Assembly (NCBI RefSeq): GCF_014635845.1
Contig: NZ_BMDP01000001.1
Span: 806,001 to 870,000, forward strand
DNA: 64,000 bases
Source of the DNA: Oxalicibacterium solurbis
Lineage (GTDB): Bacteria; Pseudomonadota; Gammaproteobacteria; Burkholderiales; Burkholderiaceae_D
Direction of reading: 5' to 3'
The notes beneath the pieces are model-generated. The model did no database searches. It had not been told where the DNA came from and was given only the letters and a program-made list of their open reading frames with translations. The translations under genes and the position numbers were made by a program. Every line of letters begins with the position of its first letter. Position 1 is the first letter of the stretch. This document shows, piece after piece, positions 44,266-54,542 of the stretch.

Positions 44266-46536
44266 TTAGGCCGTGACGCGGAAACGCGACACCGAGTTCT
44301 TCAGCTCTTCGGCCAGTTTCGACAGTTCGCGAATCGAGAGTGCGGTCTGCTGCGTACCCTGTTGCGTCTGCTCGGTAATGTTCAGAATGCCCTGGATGTT
44401 CTGCGCCACGCCGTTGGCCGACGTCGCCTGCTGTTCGGTCGCCGACGAAATGCTTTGAATCAGTTCCGCCAGACGATTCGACACGCGGCGGATATCGGCC
44501 AGTGCGGCGCCGGCCGCATCGGACAGTTTCGCGCCTTCGACCACACCCTGCGTCGACTTTTCCATCGCGGCGACAGCATCGTGCGTATCGGTCTGAATGG
44601 TGCGCACCAGCGCGCCGATCTGCTTGGTTGCCTCACCGGAGCGTTCCGCCAGTCGCTGCACCTCTTCCGCAACCACCGAGAAGCCGCGGCCTGCTTCGCC
44701 TGCCGACGCCGCCTGAATTGCCGCGTTCAGCGCCAGCACGTTGGTCTGTTCGGTAATATCGGAAATCAGTTCGGTGATCTCGCCAATCTCCTGCGACGAT
44801 TCGCCGAGACGCTTGATTCGTTTCGAGGTTTCCTGAATCTGTTCTCGAATCTCGTTCATGCCCTTGATCGCGTTTTCCACCGCGCGCGCGCCCTGTTCCG
44901 CCGCCGTCACCGACTGCCGCGCCACCGCTGCGGATTCGTTGGCCGATTTGGACACATCGGTAATCTGCGTTGCCATGCTCAGCACCGCCTGACCGGTTTC
45001 CTGAATGTTGCGCGATTGCTTTTGCGATGCTTCCAGCAGTTCGGTCGAAATGTTCTGCGCCTGATTGGATGCCGAAGTCACCTGCTCGGCAGTGCGCGTC
45101 ACGCGTCCGACCAGGCCACGCAGTTCTTCCACCGTGTAGTTGACCGAGTCGGCAATCGCGCCGGTGACGTCTTCCGACACCGTCGCTTGCACGGTCAAGT
45201 CGCCGTCCGCCACTTCCTGCAGTTCGTTCATCAAGCGCAGAATTGCCGCCTGGTTCTGATCGTTCGCCTTCTTGGCTTCTTCTTCCTGGCGTTGCGCTTC
45301 CAGACGCTGGCCTTCTGCTTCCATCCGTCGGGCGTCCGCTTCCTTCGTTCTATTACGGCTGTCTTGCAGCAGAACCAGCGCAATGCCCGCAGCGGACAAC
45401 AGCGCAGCCAGCACGCTGGCCAGCATCAGCCAGAACGGCAACGTCAGCGAATCCTGTTCGGTGCGATAGGCTTGCTGCACGTCGGACAGTCGCTGCTTCA
45501 GCGCCTCGTTTTCCTTGAAGATCAGTTCCTCGGCCTGTTTTGCCGCAATGAAGTTCTGCAGGTTGCCGAGAATCTGTGCAATCGACTTCTGGTATTCGCC
45601 GAAGGCCGTTTGCAATTCCAGCAGCTTGTCGCGCGTATCCGGCTCGGTGGTCTTGGTCAGGCGCAGCGATTCGCTGCCGTTCAGGAAGCCGTCGGTGAGT
45701 TCGCGGAAGGTATTGGTGTCCTTGCCCAGCAGGAAGGCGGTTTCCGGATCCACGCCTTCGGAACTCAGGAATTCGTTCGCGCTACGCGCCAGACGCTGCG
45801 TCAGCATCACCAGCGTGCCGGCCGCCGCGATCTCGCGTGGCGACGCGCCACTTTGCGCCTTCAGGTTGGCGATCTGTTCGGATAGTTCCAGCAGGTTCGG
45901 CGAAATGCCGTTCAGCACTTCCAGCGTGGAACCGAAACCGGTCAGTTCCTTTTCCAGCTTCAGGATCGATGCTGCTGCCTTGTCGGAGCCGGTCCACAGC
46001 TTCTGCGTTTCCTTCAGCATCGCATCCATCCTGGCGTCCGGTGGACTGATGTTGCGGCCACGATAGATGCCGCCCTTGGACAGCACGGCCAGATCGTTGT
46101 TGAATTCCTTGCGGCTGTCGGCCAGCTGCTTGAATGCTTCCTTGTTACCCTGAATCGCGTTCGGCGTTGCCTTACCGACACGCTGCGAGTGCATCAGCGC
46201 GTCACCGGCAATCTGGGTTTGCGTAGAAGTCAGTTCGGAATAATCAGCATTGAGCCAGACGAACACGGCACTCAGTATCAGCGAACCACCGAGCGCGGCG
46301 AGCAGGATGCGAACCTGCTGTTGCAGCGGCAGATTGCCGATCAGCGGCAGGCGGATGTCGCCGCTTTTTTCCAGAACGTCGCCGATATAGGTCGCATTCG
46401 GATTGATCGTGCGTACGGCAGCTTCCACACGCGTCTGCGTATCGGGCGCAACGGCTTGTGCGTCGTTGCTGGCGTTGCCTCCCTGATCCGCTTCATCCTT
46501 TCCGTTACGCGAAAAGAGCGGTAATTTAAACGCCAT
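44266..46536 (-). CDS. pilJ: PilJ-type methyl-accepting chemotaxis protein
   Basis: The transducer of the twitching chemosensory system. The 756 residues have a cytosolic N terminus, a first membrane helix (about 95-115, [20 protein letters not shown]), a periplasmic sensing region to about 365, a second membrane helix ([20 protein letters not shown]), then a HAMP-like linker and the signalling domain with the hairpin tip [20 protein letters not shown]. The ATG at 46536 has CAGGAG upstream. The order pilG-pilH-pilI-pilJ matches the Pseudomonas Pil-Chp cluster. Confidence 0.94.
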   Translation of the reverse strand: MAFKLPLFSRNGKDEADQGGNASNDAQAVAPDTQTRVEAAVRTINPNATYIGDVLEKSGDIRLPLIGNLPLQQQVRILLAALGGSLILSAVFVWLNADYSELTSTQTQIAGDALMHSQRVGKATPNAIQGNKEAFKQLADSRKEFNNDLAVLSKGGIYRGRNISPPDARMDAMLKETQKLWTGSDKAAASILKLEKELTGFGSTLEVLNGISPNLLELSEQIANLKAQSGASPREIAAAGTLVMLTQRLARSANEFLSSEGVDPETAFLLGKDTNTFRELTDGFLNGSESLRLTKTTEPDTRDKLLELQTAFGEYQKSIAQILGNLQNFIAAKQAEELIFKENEALKQRLSDVQQAYRTEQDSLTLPFWLMLASVLAALLSAAGIALVLLQDSRNRTKEADARRMEAEGQRLEAQRQEEEAKKANDQNQAAILRLMNELQEVADGDLTVQATVSEDVTGAIADSVNYTVEELRGLVGRVTRTAEQVTSASNQAQNISTELLEASQKQSRNIQETGQAVLSMATQITDVSKSANESAAVARQSVTAAEQGARAVENAIKGMNEIREQIQETSKRIKRLGESSQEIGEITELISDITEQTNVLALNAAIQAASAGEAGRGFSVVAEEVQRLAERSGEATKQIGALVRTIQTDTHDAVAAMEKSTQGVVEGAKLSDAAGAALADIRRVSNRLAELIQSISSATEQQATSANGVAQNIQGILNITEQTQQGTQQTALSIRELSKLAEELKNSVSRFRVTA

Positions 46537-46593
46537 ACTGATTCTCCTGACTCTGTTTTTATAATGCGTCCGGGTTCATCGATGGTCGCTGTA

Positions 46594-47166
46594 TTACAGA
46601 CCGACCTGCAGAAACCTGGGGTGTTGAATGACCGAGGAAAGATCGAGTTCCGTCCATATCTGGGAATCCCGATCCAGATAACGCCGACCGGCCCATGCCG
46701 GCTTTTCCCCACCGTCGTTGTCACTGCCGTCGTAGTGCTGCATGTCGTCGACATTGCGCAAGCCGAGCACGCGCGACACCAGCAAGCCGCTGTTGAACGA
46801 CAACGCGGAACCGAAGGCGACGATACGGCTGTCCTTGTCCACCGCGGTGGAACGGCCGCCTTCGAAGCAGGGGAAATCGATGACGCTTATCAGATTGCCG
46901 CGGATATTGGTTAATCCGAGAAACCACGGCTGGGTCAGCGGAACCTGTGTAATCGTGCCGATCGGCACGATTTCGCCGGCCGACTGCAGATCGAGCAGCC
47001 AGCGGCTGTCGCCCATCATCACGCCGAGCAGATTGGCATGCACGCCTTCACTGCGCGCGGTGTGCATGCGCTCGACCAATTGCGCCTGAAATTCACGCAG
47101 GCGGGTGCGCCGTGCGGTGAGTTCCGGCTTCTGGATCGCTTGAGAATCCGACGAGGGCTGGCTCAT
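46594..47166 (-). CDS. pilI: CheW-like adaptor PilI
   Basis: A 190-residue CheW-domain protein that should couple PilJ to the ChpA kinase. The CheW domain covers about 45-180 (LGVMMGDSRWLLDLQSAGEI, FLGLTNIRGNLISVIDFPCF and VSRVLGLRNVDDM). The N-terminal 40 residues are polar. It lies 14 bp after pilH and 57 bp before pilJ. Confidence 0.9.
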   Translation of the reverse strand: MSQPSSDSQAIQKPELTARRTRLREFQAQLVERMHTARSEGVHANLLGVMMGDSRWLLDLQSAGEIVPIGTITQVPLTQPWFLGLTNIRGNLISVIDFPCFEGGRSTAVDKDSRIVAFGSALSFNSGLLVSRVLGLRNVDDMQHYDGSDNDGGEKPAWAGRRYLDRDSQIWTELDLSSVIQHPRFLQVGL

Positions 47167-47180
47167 GGTCAGCTGGCGTG

Positions 47181-47546
47181 TTATCCGAGCGCCGCGATCT
47201 TGGAGAGCAACTCGGTCGGATCGACCGGTTTGACGATGTAATCGCGCGCGCCCTGACGCAGACCCCAGATGCGATCGGTTTCCTGGCCCTTGCTGGTGCA
47301 GATGATGATAGGCACATCCTGCGTTTCCGGATCACGGGTGATGGCGCGTGTGACCTGAAAGCCGTTCTGGCCCGGCATCACGATATCCATCAGGATCAGT
47401 TGCGGCTTGTCCGCCTTGATTTTCTGCAGCGCTTCTTCACCGTTTTCTGCAGTGGAAACGGAATAGCCTTTCTTGACGAGGATATCGGTAAGGAAATAGC
47501 GTTCGGTAGGGGAATCGTCAACGATGAGGATTTTCTGAATGGCCAT
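47181..47546 (-). CDS. pilH: PilH response regulator
   Basis: A 121-residue single receiver domain. KILIVDDSPTERYFL carries the acidic pair, LILMDIVMPGQNGFQ the phospho-Asp, and IICTSKGQETDRIWGLRQGA and DYIVKPV the Thr/Ser and Lys switch residues. In Pseudomonas PilH antagonises pilus retraction or acts as a phosphate sink. It follows pilG by 20 bp. Confidence 0.93.
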   Translation of the reverse strand: MAIQKILIVDDSPTERYFLTDILVKKGYSVSTAENGEEALQKIKADKPQLILMDIVMPGQNGFQVTRAITRDPETQDVPIIICTSKGQETDRIWGLRQGARDYIVKPVDPTELLSKIAALG

Positions 47547-47566
47547 CTAAAACCTTTGAATCGAAA

Positions 47567-47974
47567 TTATTTTGCAAGGGCTTCCGCCGCCGTGTATTCG
47601 CGCACGGTCTTTAGCAGGCTGTCCTTGGTAAACGGCTTGGTCAGGTAGGCATCGGAACCCACCATGGCACCACGCGCCCGGTCGAACAAGCCGTCCTTGG
47701 ACGACAACATGACCACTGGCGTGGAATGGAATTTGGCGCTTTTCTTGATCAGCGCACAGGTCTGGTAACCATCGAGGCGCGGCATCAGAATGTCGCAAAA
47801 GATCAGCGCCGGCTTGTGGTCGTTCATCTTGGCGAGGGCATCGAAACCGTCGTCCGCCAGGACAACCCTGTAGCCCGCCTGGCCCAGAAAAATCTCTGCC
47901 GACCGACGAATCGTGCTGCTGTCGTCGATCACCATGATTTTCATATCAGCATTATCTGGTGCCATTGTCGTCAT
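47567..47974 (-). CDS. pilG: PilG response regulator
   Basis: A 135-residue single receiver domain, the first gene of the pil-chp operon. KIMVIDDSSTIRRSAEIFL, LIFCDILMPRLDGYQTCALI and VVMLSSKDGLFDRARGAMVG closely follow the PilG pattern; PilG promotes pilus extension and cAMP signalling in Pseudomonas. The ATG at 47974 has AGGA a few bases upstream; a second in-frame Met ten codons on gives a shorter form. A candidate promoter is just upstream. Confidence 0.94.
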   Translation of the reverse strand: MTTMAPDNADMKIMVIDDSSTIRRSAEIFLGQAGYRVVLADDGFDALAKMNDHKPALIFCDILMPRLDGYQTCALIKKSAKFHSTPVVMLSSKDGLFDRARGAMVGSDAYLTKPFTKDSLLKTVREYTAAEALAK

Positions 47975-47998
47975 GATTCCTGATTAAACTGTGTCCAC

Positions 47999-48028
47999 AA
48001 TATACGGCCCATCAGTAACAAAAAGCAA
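47999..48028 (-). promoter_or_regulatory. Candidate sigma70 promoter of the pilGHIJ-chpA operon
   Basis: On the minus strand, TTGCTT (48023-48028), an 18-bp spacer and TATATT (47999-48004). This would start transcription about 18 bases before the pilG ATG. Confidence 0.5.
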
Positions 48029-48141
48029 GATTCTTCAGACGAGCGCCGATGATGTGAATGTGCGCATCGTGGTTTTTCAACCAAAAATTGCCAAACTCAT
48101 AATGCAGATGATTTGAAGGCGCCAGCGCCATCAAACTGCAA

Positions 48142-48336
48142 TCAGACCACGACCATTTCGAAGTCTTCCTTGCGCGCGCCGCACTCCGGACAAGTCCAGT
48201 TCATCGGCACATCGGCCCAGCGTGTCCCCGGCGCAATGCCCTCTTCCGGCAGGCCGGCAGCTTCGTCGTAAATCCATCCGCAGATCAGGCACATCCACGT
48301 TTTGAACGGTTCAGTTGATGCTTCGTTATTACTCAC
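48142..48336 (-). CDS. Rubredoxin
   Basis: A 64-residue one-iron electron carrier with the four Cys ligands in CLICG and CPECG, and the typical aromatic core (WICG-like Trp/Tyr in LICGWIYDEAAG, ADVPMNWTCP). The start codon is GTG at 48336 with AAGGA further upstream. It is divergent from the thiD-like gene across 54 bp. The partner is unknown; nearby beta-proteobacterial genes often include rubredoxin next to thiD and hemL, which suggests an electron-transfer link to cofactor synthesis, by inference. Confidence 0.94.
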   Translation of the reverse strand: MSNNEASTEPFKTWMCLICGWIYDEAAGLPEEGIAPGTRWADVPMNWTCPECGARKEDFEMVVV

Positions 48337-48390
48337 GGCAGAGAGTCCTTCAAGTTAAAATGCACAGTCAGCTATCTTAATATACCCGTC

Positions 48391-49239
48391 GTGCAAAACC
48401 AAACTTCACCGCTGATTCTCACTTTCGGACCGACCGATCCGGTCGGCGCGGTCGGCATCCAGGCCGACCTGGCGGCCTTTGCGGCGATGGGCTGTCACGG
48501 CCTGTCGGTCGTGACGTCGCTGTTCATCGGCGATACCGCACGCATCGAAGATGCGCAGGTCGTCGATTCGGACTGGGTGATCGACCAGGCACGCGTCGTG
48601 CTGGAAGACATGCCCGTCGCGGCCTTCAAGATCAGCGCCGTCGGCAGCATCGAGAATGTGTCGGCGATCGCCGAAATCGTCTCTGATTATCCGGACATTC
48701 CGCTGGTCTTCGATCCTTTCCTGTCTTCTCTGCCCGATCAGGGCCCCGAAGGCGAAGACATGCTGATGGCCACGCGCGAACTGCTGATTCCGCAAACCAC
48801 GCTGCTGGTGCTGTCGGCAGTGGAACTGTCGCGCCTGGCCGAAACCTGGCGCGAACCTTCCGACGAAGACATGATGGCGGTCGATGCGATGCGACTGATC
48901 GAAATGGGTTGCGAATATGTGTTCGTCACCGGCACGCCGTCCAGCCTGACCGATGTCGCCAATACGCTGTTCGACGAGAATGGCGTCGTGCGCCACGATA
49001 ACTGGCAACGCATTTCTGGTTCGTACAGCGGTGCCGGCTCGACCCTGGCCGCAACCGTTGCTGCGCTGCTGGCCAATGGAATCGACGTGCCGGAAGCCGC
49101 ATTCGAGGCGCAGGAATTCACCATCGCCGCAATTGCCAACGCCCAGCGCCTCGGCATGGGCAAGCTCGTGCCCGATCGTTATTTCTGGGCACGCGAATCG
49201 GATGGTTCGGTCGGCGATGTCGATCCGCCCATCCAGTAA
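48391..49239 (+). CDS. thiD: Divergent hydroxymethylpyrimidine/phosphomethylpyrimidine kinase (ThiD-like)
   Basis: A 282-residue ribokinase-fold protein similar to ThiD, which phosphorylates HMP and HMP-P for thiamine synthesis. Several motifs are altered: the GGAGIQADL of ThiD reads [10 protein letters not shown], and the anion-hole/base motif GTGCT reads GAGST (residues 214-218), so the catalytic Cys is Ser217. The substrate may thus differ from HMP. Start is the GTG at 48391, with no clear Shine-Dalgarno sequence; a TAATAT at 48378-48383 may be the -10, which would leave almost no leader. It precedes hemL by 32 bp. Confidence 0.8.
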   Translation: MQNQTSPLILTFGPTDPVGAVGIQADLAAFAAMGCHGLSVVTSLFIGDTARIEDAQVVDSDWVIDQARVVLEDMPVAAFKISAVGSIENVSAIAEIVSDYPDIPLVFDPFLSSLPDQGPEGEDMLMATRELLIPQTTLLVLSAVELSRLAETWREPSDEDMMAVDAMRLIEMGCEYVFVTGTPSSLTDVANTLFDENGVVRHDNWQRISGSYSGAGSTLAATVAALLANGIDVPEAAFEAQEFTIAAIANAQRLGMGKLVPDRYFWARESDGSVGDVDPPIQ

Positions 49240-49271
49240 TTGCCCTTCACTTCTTCGCTTACGAATACCGC

Positions 49272-50561
49272 ATGACCTCTCATAACGACACCCTGTTCGC
49301 CCGTGCGCAACTGAGCACGCCGGGCGGCGTCAATTCGCCGGTGCGCGCCTTCCGTTCGGTCGGCGGCACGCCACGCTTCATCACGCGCGCCGAAGGCCCG
49401 TACTTCTGGGATGCCGACGGCAAACGCTACATCGATTACATCGGCTCATGGGGCCCAGCCATCGTCGGCCACGCGCACCCGGAAGTCGTGCAGGCCGTGC
49501 AGGATGCGGCCGCGCGCGGCCTGTCGTTCGGTGCGCCGACCGAAGGCGAAATCGAGATGGCAGAGCTGATCTGCAAGCTGGTGCCGTCGATCGAACAGGT
49601 ACGCCTCGTCTCCAGCGGCACCGAAGCGGCGATGAGCGCCTTGCGTCTGGCGCGCGGCGCAACGGGACGCGACATGATCGTCAAGTTCGAAGGCTGCTAT
49701 CACGGCCATGCCGATTCGCTGCTGGTGAAAGCCGGCAGCGGCCTGCTGACCTTCGGCAATCCGACGTCGGCTGGCGTGCCGGAAGATTTCGCCAAGCACA
49801 CGCTGGTGCTCGACTACAACGATGTGCAGAAACTGGAAAACGCGTTCCGTGAAATGGGTGACAGAATCGCCTGTGTGATCGTCGAACCAGTCGCCGGCAA
49901 CATGAACCTGCTGCGCGCCACACCGGAATTCCTGCAAGCGATGCGCCGCCTGTGCACACAGCACGGCGCCGTGCTGATTTTCGATGAAGTGATGTCTGGC
50001 TTTCGCGTCGCACTCGGCGGCGCGCAATCACTGTATGGCATCACGCCAGATCTGACGGTACTGGGCAAGGTCATCGGCGGCGGTCTACCGGTGGCGGCAT
50101 TCGGCGGCCGCGCCGATCTGATGCAGCATCTGGCGCCGCTCGGCGGTGTCTATCAGGCGGGAACACTGTCCGGCAATCCGGTCACGGTCGCCGCCGGCAT
50201 GGCGACACTGCAACTGATCCAGGCGCCCGGCTTCTACCAGCGATTGACCGCACAAACGGCCAAACTGGCAAAAGGCCTGACGGAAGCGGCGCGCGAAGCC
50301 GGCATCGCCTTCTGCGCCGATGCAATTGGCGGCATGTTCGGTCTGTATTTCGCGAAAGAATTGCCGGTGTCGTATGCGACGATGATGGAATGCGACAAGA
50401 CGCGCTTCAATGCCTTCTTCCACGCGATGCTGGACGACGGCATCTATCTGGCACCTTCCGCCTTCGAAGCCGGATTCGTATCGGCCGCACATGACGACAC
50501 CATCATCGATGCGACAATCCAGGCCGCTCGTCGCGCCTTTGCACAACTGAAGGCGAACTGA
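49272..50561 (+). CDS. hemL: Glutamate-1-semialdehyde 2,1-aminomutase
   Basis: PLP enzyme that turns glutamate-1-semialdehyde into 5-aminolevulinate in the C5 haem pathway. 429 residues, normal length. The N-terminal signature [34 protein letters not shown], the substrate site [18 protein letters not shown] and [20 protein letters not shown] with the PLP Lys are all visible. It lies 32 bp after the thiD-like gene in the same direction and is convergent with corA. Confidence 0.97.
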   Translation: MTSHNDTLFARAQLSTPGGVNSPVRAFRSVGGTPRFITRAEGPYFWDADGKRYIDYIGSWGPAIVGHAHPEVVQAVQDAAARGLSFGAPTEGEIEMAELICKLVPSIEQVRLVSSGTEAAMSALRLARGATGRDMIVKFEGCYHGHADSLLVKAGSGLLTFGNPTSAGVPEDFAKHTLVLDYNDVQKLENAFREMGDRIACVIVEPVAGNMNLLRATPEFLQAMRRLCTQHGAVLIFDEVMSGFRVALGGAQSLYGITPDLTVLGKVIGGGLPVAAFGGRADLMQHLAPLGGVYQAGTLSGNPVTVAAGMATLQLIQAPGFYQRLTAQTAKLAKGLTEAAREAGIAFCADAIGGMFGLYFAKELPVSYATMMECDKTRFNAFFHAMLDDGIYLAPSAFEAGFVSAAHDDTIIDATIQAARRAFAQLKAN

Positions 50562-50571
50562 TTCTGGTAAC

Positions 50572-50593
50572 GCGCCGCCGATTCGGACGGCGC
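50572..50593. terminator. Hairpin between convergent hemL and corA, possible terminator
   Basis: GCGCCG pairs with CGGCGC and the inner CCGA with TCGG, with a one-base bulge, giving a strong stem of 10 bp. There is no clear U run on either side, so intrinsic termination is uncertain. Confidence 0.4.
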
Positions 50594-50607
50594 TAATCAC
50601 CATTGCC

Positions 50608-51582
50608 TTACCGCAGCCAGCCACGGCGGCGGAAATACCACATCGGCACCAGCGCGCTGGCGAGCATCAGCATCAGCGTGTACGGATACTCGAAATTGCC
50701 GAAGAACTTCAGCTCCGGGAAACCGACGTTCATATTCATGCCATAAACGCTGGCAATCAGCGTCGGCGGCAGCAATGCCACGCTGGCAACCGAGAAGATC
50801 TTGATGATCTTGTTCTGATTGATGTTGATGAAACCGACCGTCGCATCCATCAGGAAGTTGATCTTGTCGAACAGGAAGGCCGTGTGGCCGTCCAGCGATT
50901 CGATGTCGCGCATGATCTGGCGCGCTTCGTCGAACTGTTCCGGATTCAACAGGCGGCCGCGCATCAGGAAGCTGACCGCGCGCCGCGTATCCATCATGTT
51001 GCGGCGAATGCGGCCGTTCAAATCTTCCTCGTGCGCGATCGCGTTCAGGATCGAAGCCGCATCCTGATCGGTCACGTCTTTCTGCAGCACGCGATGGCTG
51101 ACTTCTTCCAGCGTCAGGTAAATGCCTTCCAGCGAATCCGCCGAATATTCGGCATCGGTCGCGTACAGATCCAGCAACACGTCCTTGTAGTCGTTGATGG
51201 AACCGGGGCGCGAGCGAGCGCGCATGCGCACCAGCCGGAAGATCGGCAGGTCGTCCGAATGCACGGAAAACAGCATGTCCGTCGTCAGGATGAAAGCGAC
51301 GGTGACGACGCTCGACGGGCCGTCGCCTTCTTCCAGCAGGAAATCGGTGCGCAAATGCAAGTCACCGTTTTCCGCCTCATAGTAGCGGGCCGACGCCTCG
51401 ATATCCTTGACCTCGTCCTCGCCGGGCAGCGTGACGCCGTAGATGCTGCGCACCCAGTTACGCTCGTCTTCGTTCGGATCGGTCAGGTCCACCCAGATCG
51501 GCCGGCTCTTTTCGAGATCGGCGCGGCTATCGATATTGACCTGGTTCAGGCGGCCATTCTGTAATACGAATACGTTGATCAT
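50608..51582 (-). CDS. corA: CorA-type magnesium/cobalt transporter
   Basis: Divalent cation channel of 324 residues. The large cytosolic domain is followed by two C-terminal membrane helices; the first ends with the selectivity motif YGMNMNVGFPELK, and the short loop leads to the second helix (YPYTLMLMLASALVPMWYF) and a basic end. The ATG at 51582 has GGGAGAG six bases upstream; the longer in-frame extension is not family-like. It is preceded by a 410-bp gap and convergent with hemL. Confidence 0.95.
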   Translation of the reverse strand: MINVFVLQNGRLNQVNIDSRADLEKSRPIWVDLTDPNEDERNWVRSIYGVTLPGEDEVKDIEASARYYEAENGDLHLRTDFLLEEGDGPSSVVTVAFILTTDMLFSVHSDDLPIFRLVRMRARSRPGSINDYKDVLLDLYATDAEYSADSLEGIYLTLEEVSHRVLQKDVTDQDAASILNAIAHEEDLNGRIRRNMMDTRRAVSFLMRGRLLNPEQFDEARQIMRDIESLDGHTAFLFDKINFLMDATVGFININQNKIIKIFSVASVALLPPTLIASVYGMNMNVGFPELKFFGNFEYPYTLMLMLASALVPMWYFRRRGWLR

Positions 51583-51992
51583 AAGCTCTCCCAGCCGCGT
51601 TAGAGACATCAACCTTCGCTGATGACACACACAACCCATCCTGCAGCCAAGCTGCGGGCAAATCAAATTTTTCAGGGGAACGCGGCCGACAAGCAGCCTG
51701 GACGCGACCTCCCACCCGGATCGGCGAGAGGCGCTTTGGAACGTGCGCGAAAGCGCTATCTCGCGGATCGACCGTCAAGCAACGGCTGACAACATGAAGT
51801 TGGACTACCCAAGTCGGGTCTCCGTTAATAAAAACAGCGCAAGTTTACTGATAAGTCCTTGTGCCCGCAAGCCGCATCTGACTCTTCAACGTCCGAAGAC
51901 ACGGATCGTTGACACGCAACCACACCACAATGCATGCGAAATGAAAAGTGACAGTTTGATGAAATGAACAGCCAAAAAGAAGCGGGGCAGAA
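51583..51992. other. Intergenic region upstream of corA
   Basis: A 410-bp gap between the corA start and the mtgA stop. I see no convincing gene; a 74-codon plus-strand frame starting at a GTG at 51743 has no Shine-Dalgarno sequence or family match. The minus strand holds a weak promoter-like pair (TTATCA, 18 bp, TATTAA at about 51830-51862) that could serve corA. No riboswitch fold of the known Mg type was recognised by eye. Confidence 0.5.
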
Positions 51993-52688
51993 TCAGGGCA
52001 AGGCCGCCGAACTCATGCGACGCAGGATCAAATCGGTACGGCGCGCCAGATAGGCCGAACCACGATGCGTATCGTAATAGCGCGGATTGGGCAGCATCAC
52101 AGCCAGTCTTGCTGCCTGCACCGCGTCCAGCTGTGCCGCCGATACACCGTAGTAATGGCGCGACGCCGCCTCGGCACCGTAGACGCCGACACCCCATTCG
52201 ACGACGTTCAGATAGATTTCGTAAATGCGTTCCTTGTCCATCCAGAATTCGAGCATGTAGGTGATGACGACTTCCTGCCCCTTGCGCAGATAACTGCGAT
52301 CGCCCGACAGGAACAGGTTCTTCGCCAGTTGCTGCGTGATCGTCGATCCGCCGGCGACCACCCTGCCCTTCTTCAGATTCTTTTCGTAGGCTTTTTCCAG
52401 CGCACTCCAGTCGATGCCTTCATGGTCTGAAAAGTTCGCGTCCTCCGATGCGATGATCGCGCGCTTCAGGTTCTTGGAAATCCGGTTGTACGGCACCCAT
52501 TTCTGCTTCAGCTTCGCATTCGGATTTTTCTCCTGCATGACGGACAACTGATGCCGCATGAAGCTGGTCGACTCCGGATCGTGATGGACCCACCAGCCGA
52601 TCTGCAGGAAAAAATACAGCTGCACCAGCACGATCAGGGCGACCGGCACCAGAATCAACCAGAGCAGCAACCTGTGCAGGGTTTTCAT
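51993..52688 (-). CDS. mtgA: Monofunctional biosynthetic peptidoglycan transglycosylase
   Basis: Family 51 glycosyltransferase that polymerises lipid II glycan strands. The 231 residues have one N-terminal membrane anchor (about 8-30, LLWLILVPVALIVLVQLYFF) and the motifs ASEDANFSDHEGIDW with the catalytic Glu, GGSTITQQLAKNLFLS and RKGQEVVITYMLEFWMDKER (second Glu region). The C terminus has AVMLPNPRYYD. The region just upstream contains two tandem 15-bp copies and lacks a clear Shine-Dalgarno sequence. It follows aroE by 66 bp. Confidence 0.94.
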   Translation of the reverse strand: MKTLHRLLLWLILVPVALIVLVQLYFFLQIGWWVHHDPESTSFMRHQLSVMQEKNPNAKLKQKWVPYNRISKNLKRAIIASEDANFSDHEGIDWSALEKAYEKNLKKGRVVAGGSTITQQLAKNLFLSGDRSYLRKGQEVVITYMLEFWMDKERIYEIYLNVVEWGVGVYGAEAASRHYYGVSAAQLDAVQAARLAVMLPNPRYYDTHRGSAYLARRTDLILRRMSSAALP

Positions 52689-52690
52689 AT

Positions 52691-52720
52691 GCTGTTACGA
52701 AAAACGCTGTTACGAAAAAC
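52691..52720. repeat. Two tandem 15-bp repeats upstream of mtgA
   Basis: GCTGTTACGAAAAAC is present twice in direct tandem (52691-52705 and 52706-52720), directly in front of the mtgA start, in its leader. Confidence 0.9.
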
Positions 52721-52754
52721 GATGAAGACGGATGGAAGCGAGGATGGCATGCGA

Positions 52755-53582
52755 TCAGGTCGCTTCCATGCGCGCCCGCAATTCGGCAAATACGGCAGCC
52801 GTTTCCGGCCGCACGCCGCGCCACAGATCGAACGATTCGGCCGCCTGCTCGACCAGCATGCCGAGTCCGTCGCGCGCCTGCGCGCCATGCTGTGTCGCGA
52901 AACGCATGAAAGCGGTCGGTTCACTGGCATACATCATGTCGTAAGCCAGCGTATGCGGACCGAAGACGCGCGGCGAAACCGGCGGCACTTCGGACGACAG
53001 GCTGGCTGCCGTCGCATTGATGACGACGTCGAACACGTCTTCCAGTTCGCCGAAATCGCCGGCGCGCAGAAAAGGATTGTTGTCGAAACGGTGTACCAGT
53101 TCGACCGCCTTCGCATGCGTGCGGTTGGCGACGACAAGACGCGCCGGCCGCTCGTCCAGCAAGGGTAGCAGTGCGCCGCGCGCCGCGCCGCCGGCGCCGA
53201 GCAGCAGCACGGACTTCCCGGCGATTGCGACACCGGCGTTACGCACGATGTCGTTCACCAGACCGATCCCATCCGTGTTGTCGCCCAGCATGCTGCCATT
53301 TTCGAATTTCAATGTATTGACAGCACCTGCCGCGCGCGCGCGCGGTGTCAGCGTCGTCGCCAGCGCAAAGGCTTCCAGCTTGAACGGCACCGTCACGTTC
53401 AACCCCTTGCCCCCGGCTTGAACAAACGCACGCACCGCTTCGACAAAACCGTCCAGTGGCGCCAGCAATTTGTCGTATGACATGCTCTGCTTCGTCTGAG
53501 CGGCGAAACGCGCATGAATGTCGGGCGACTTGCTGTGGGCGATCGGATTGCCGATCACTGCATACTGATCCCGTTTCGTCAC
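52755..53582 (-). CDS. aroE: Shikimate dehydrogenase
   Basis: NADPH-dependent reduction of 3-dehydroshikimate to shikimate. The 275 residues start with [20 protein letters not shown] (substrate-binding Ser-Lys-Ser type segment), then [13 protein letters not shown] with the catalytic Lys, [11 protein letters not shown], and the NADP motif [18 protein letters not shown]. Length is normal. It lies directly next to the TonB-like gene, whose stop immediately precedes this ATG. Confidence 0.95.
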   Translation of the reverse strand: MTKRDQYAVIGNPIAHSKSPDIHARFAAQTKQSMSYDKLLAPLDGFVEAVRAFVQAGGKGLNVTVPFKLEAFALATTLTPRARAAGAVNTLKFENGSMLGDNTDGIGLVNDIVRNAGVAIAGKSVLLLGAGGAARGALLPLLDERPARLVVANRTHAKAVELVHRFDNNPFLRAGDFGELEDVFDVVINATAASLSSEVPPVSPRVFGPHTLAYDMMYASEPTAFMRFATQHGAQARDGLGMLVEQAAESFDLWRGVRPETAAVFAELRARMEAT

Positions 53583-54488
53583 TTACTGTCCCCTGGTTTC
53601 GGTCTCGAGCGCATTGTCGCGCGTGAAACTGAAGCGTGTGATGACTTCCCACACATCATCGCGGCCGGTCGAGCGCATATTGTCCGGGAAACGTCCGAAC
53701 GGCGCAGAGCGGCGCACGATCGACAACGCAGCCGCATCCAGATCGGGATTGCCGGATGTGCGCTCGACGCGCGGGCCGCCTTCCTTCATATATAGAGTGC
53801 CATCCTGATAGATCGGAATGTAGATGACCATCTGGCCGTACAGCTTCTTGCCGTCCTTCTGCGGAAAATTCAACGTGCCGAAACGTTCGATGCGATCCTG
53901 CAGCGCCTTGTAGTAGGCAGCGTAGCCGACTTCGCGCGTGCTCGGCGTCACCTGCGTTTTCTTCGGCCGCTTGTTGTAGTCCTCGATGCTGCGCGCAATT
54001 TCCGCTTCGCGGCGCAGCAGGGCCTTGGCGCTGTCGAGCATGTCGGTCGCACTTGGCTGCGGCGGCTCCTTCCGTTCGATGTCGTTCGTCTTCGCGGCAC
54101 GGAACTGGTTATCGGTCTTCATCTGCGCCATCAACTGGCGCTGCTGCTGCTCCAGTTCCTCGACCTTGCGGCGCGCAGCCTTGGCGCTGTCGCCATCCGC
54201 GCTTCTGCGCATATCGGGCAGCGGCGATTTCGCACGGCCGGCATCGGCATTGCCGCCGCCATCGAGATTGGCCTGCGCCAGCGCATCGGCTTTCAGCGGT
54301 TTCCTGTCGTGCTTGGCGTTGACGAGAATGACTTCGAGGCCGGGATCGGCGGGCTTGAACTTGAAGGCTTCCGGCGCGGTGAAACGAATCGCCAGCAGCA
54401 CTGCATGCGCCAGCACGGAAATCGTGATGGCGATGCTCAGTGTACGGTTCTGCAGGATGGACTTCACGCGCGGGATGACGGACGGCAA
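53583..54488 (-). CDS. TonB-family energy transducer
   Basis: A 301-residue inner-membrane protein with one N-terminal anchor (about 17-36, LSIAITISVLAHAVLLAIRF), a helical, charged periplasmic middle (VEELEQQQRQLMAQM) and a C-terminal TonB domain (about 205-295, with YAAYYKALQDRIERFGTLNF and SGNPDLDAAALSIVRRSAPF). The classical Pro-Lys/Pro-Glu repeat is absent. No exbB/exbD is adjacent, so it may use elements encoded elsewhere, or act with another partner. Between the RNase gene and aroE. Confidence 0.85.
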   Translation of the reverse strand: MPSVIPRVKSILQNRTLSIAITISVLAHAVLLAIRFTAPEAFKFKPADPGLEVILVNAKHDRKPLKADALAQANLDGGGNADAGRAKSPLPDMRRSADGDSAKAARRKVEELEQQQRQLMAQMKTDNQFRAAKTNDIERKEPPQPSATDMLDSAKALLRREAEIARSIEDYNKRPKKTQVTPSTREVGYAAYYKALQDRIERFGTLNFPQKDGKKLYGQMVIYIPIYQDGTLYMKEGGPRVERTSGNPDLDAAALSIVRRSAPFGRFPDNMRSTGRDDVWEVITRFSFTRDNALETETRGQ

Positions 54489-54542
54489 GTTTCGGATGGC
54501 TGCATTCTACGGCAAAGAACGTCCGAATTTAATCCGCACGCG

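Noticed and set aside
51743-51967. 74-codon plus-strand frame in the corA upstream gap
   Set aside because: GTG start without a ribosome site, no family resemblance, low-complexity composition.
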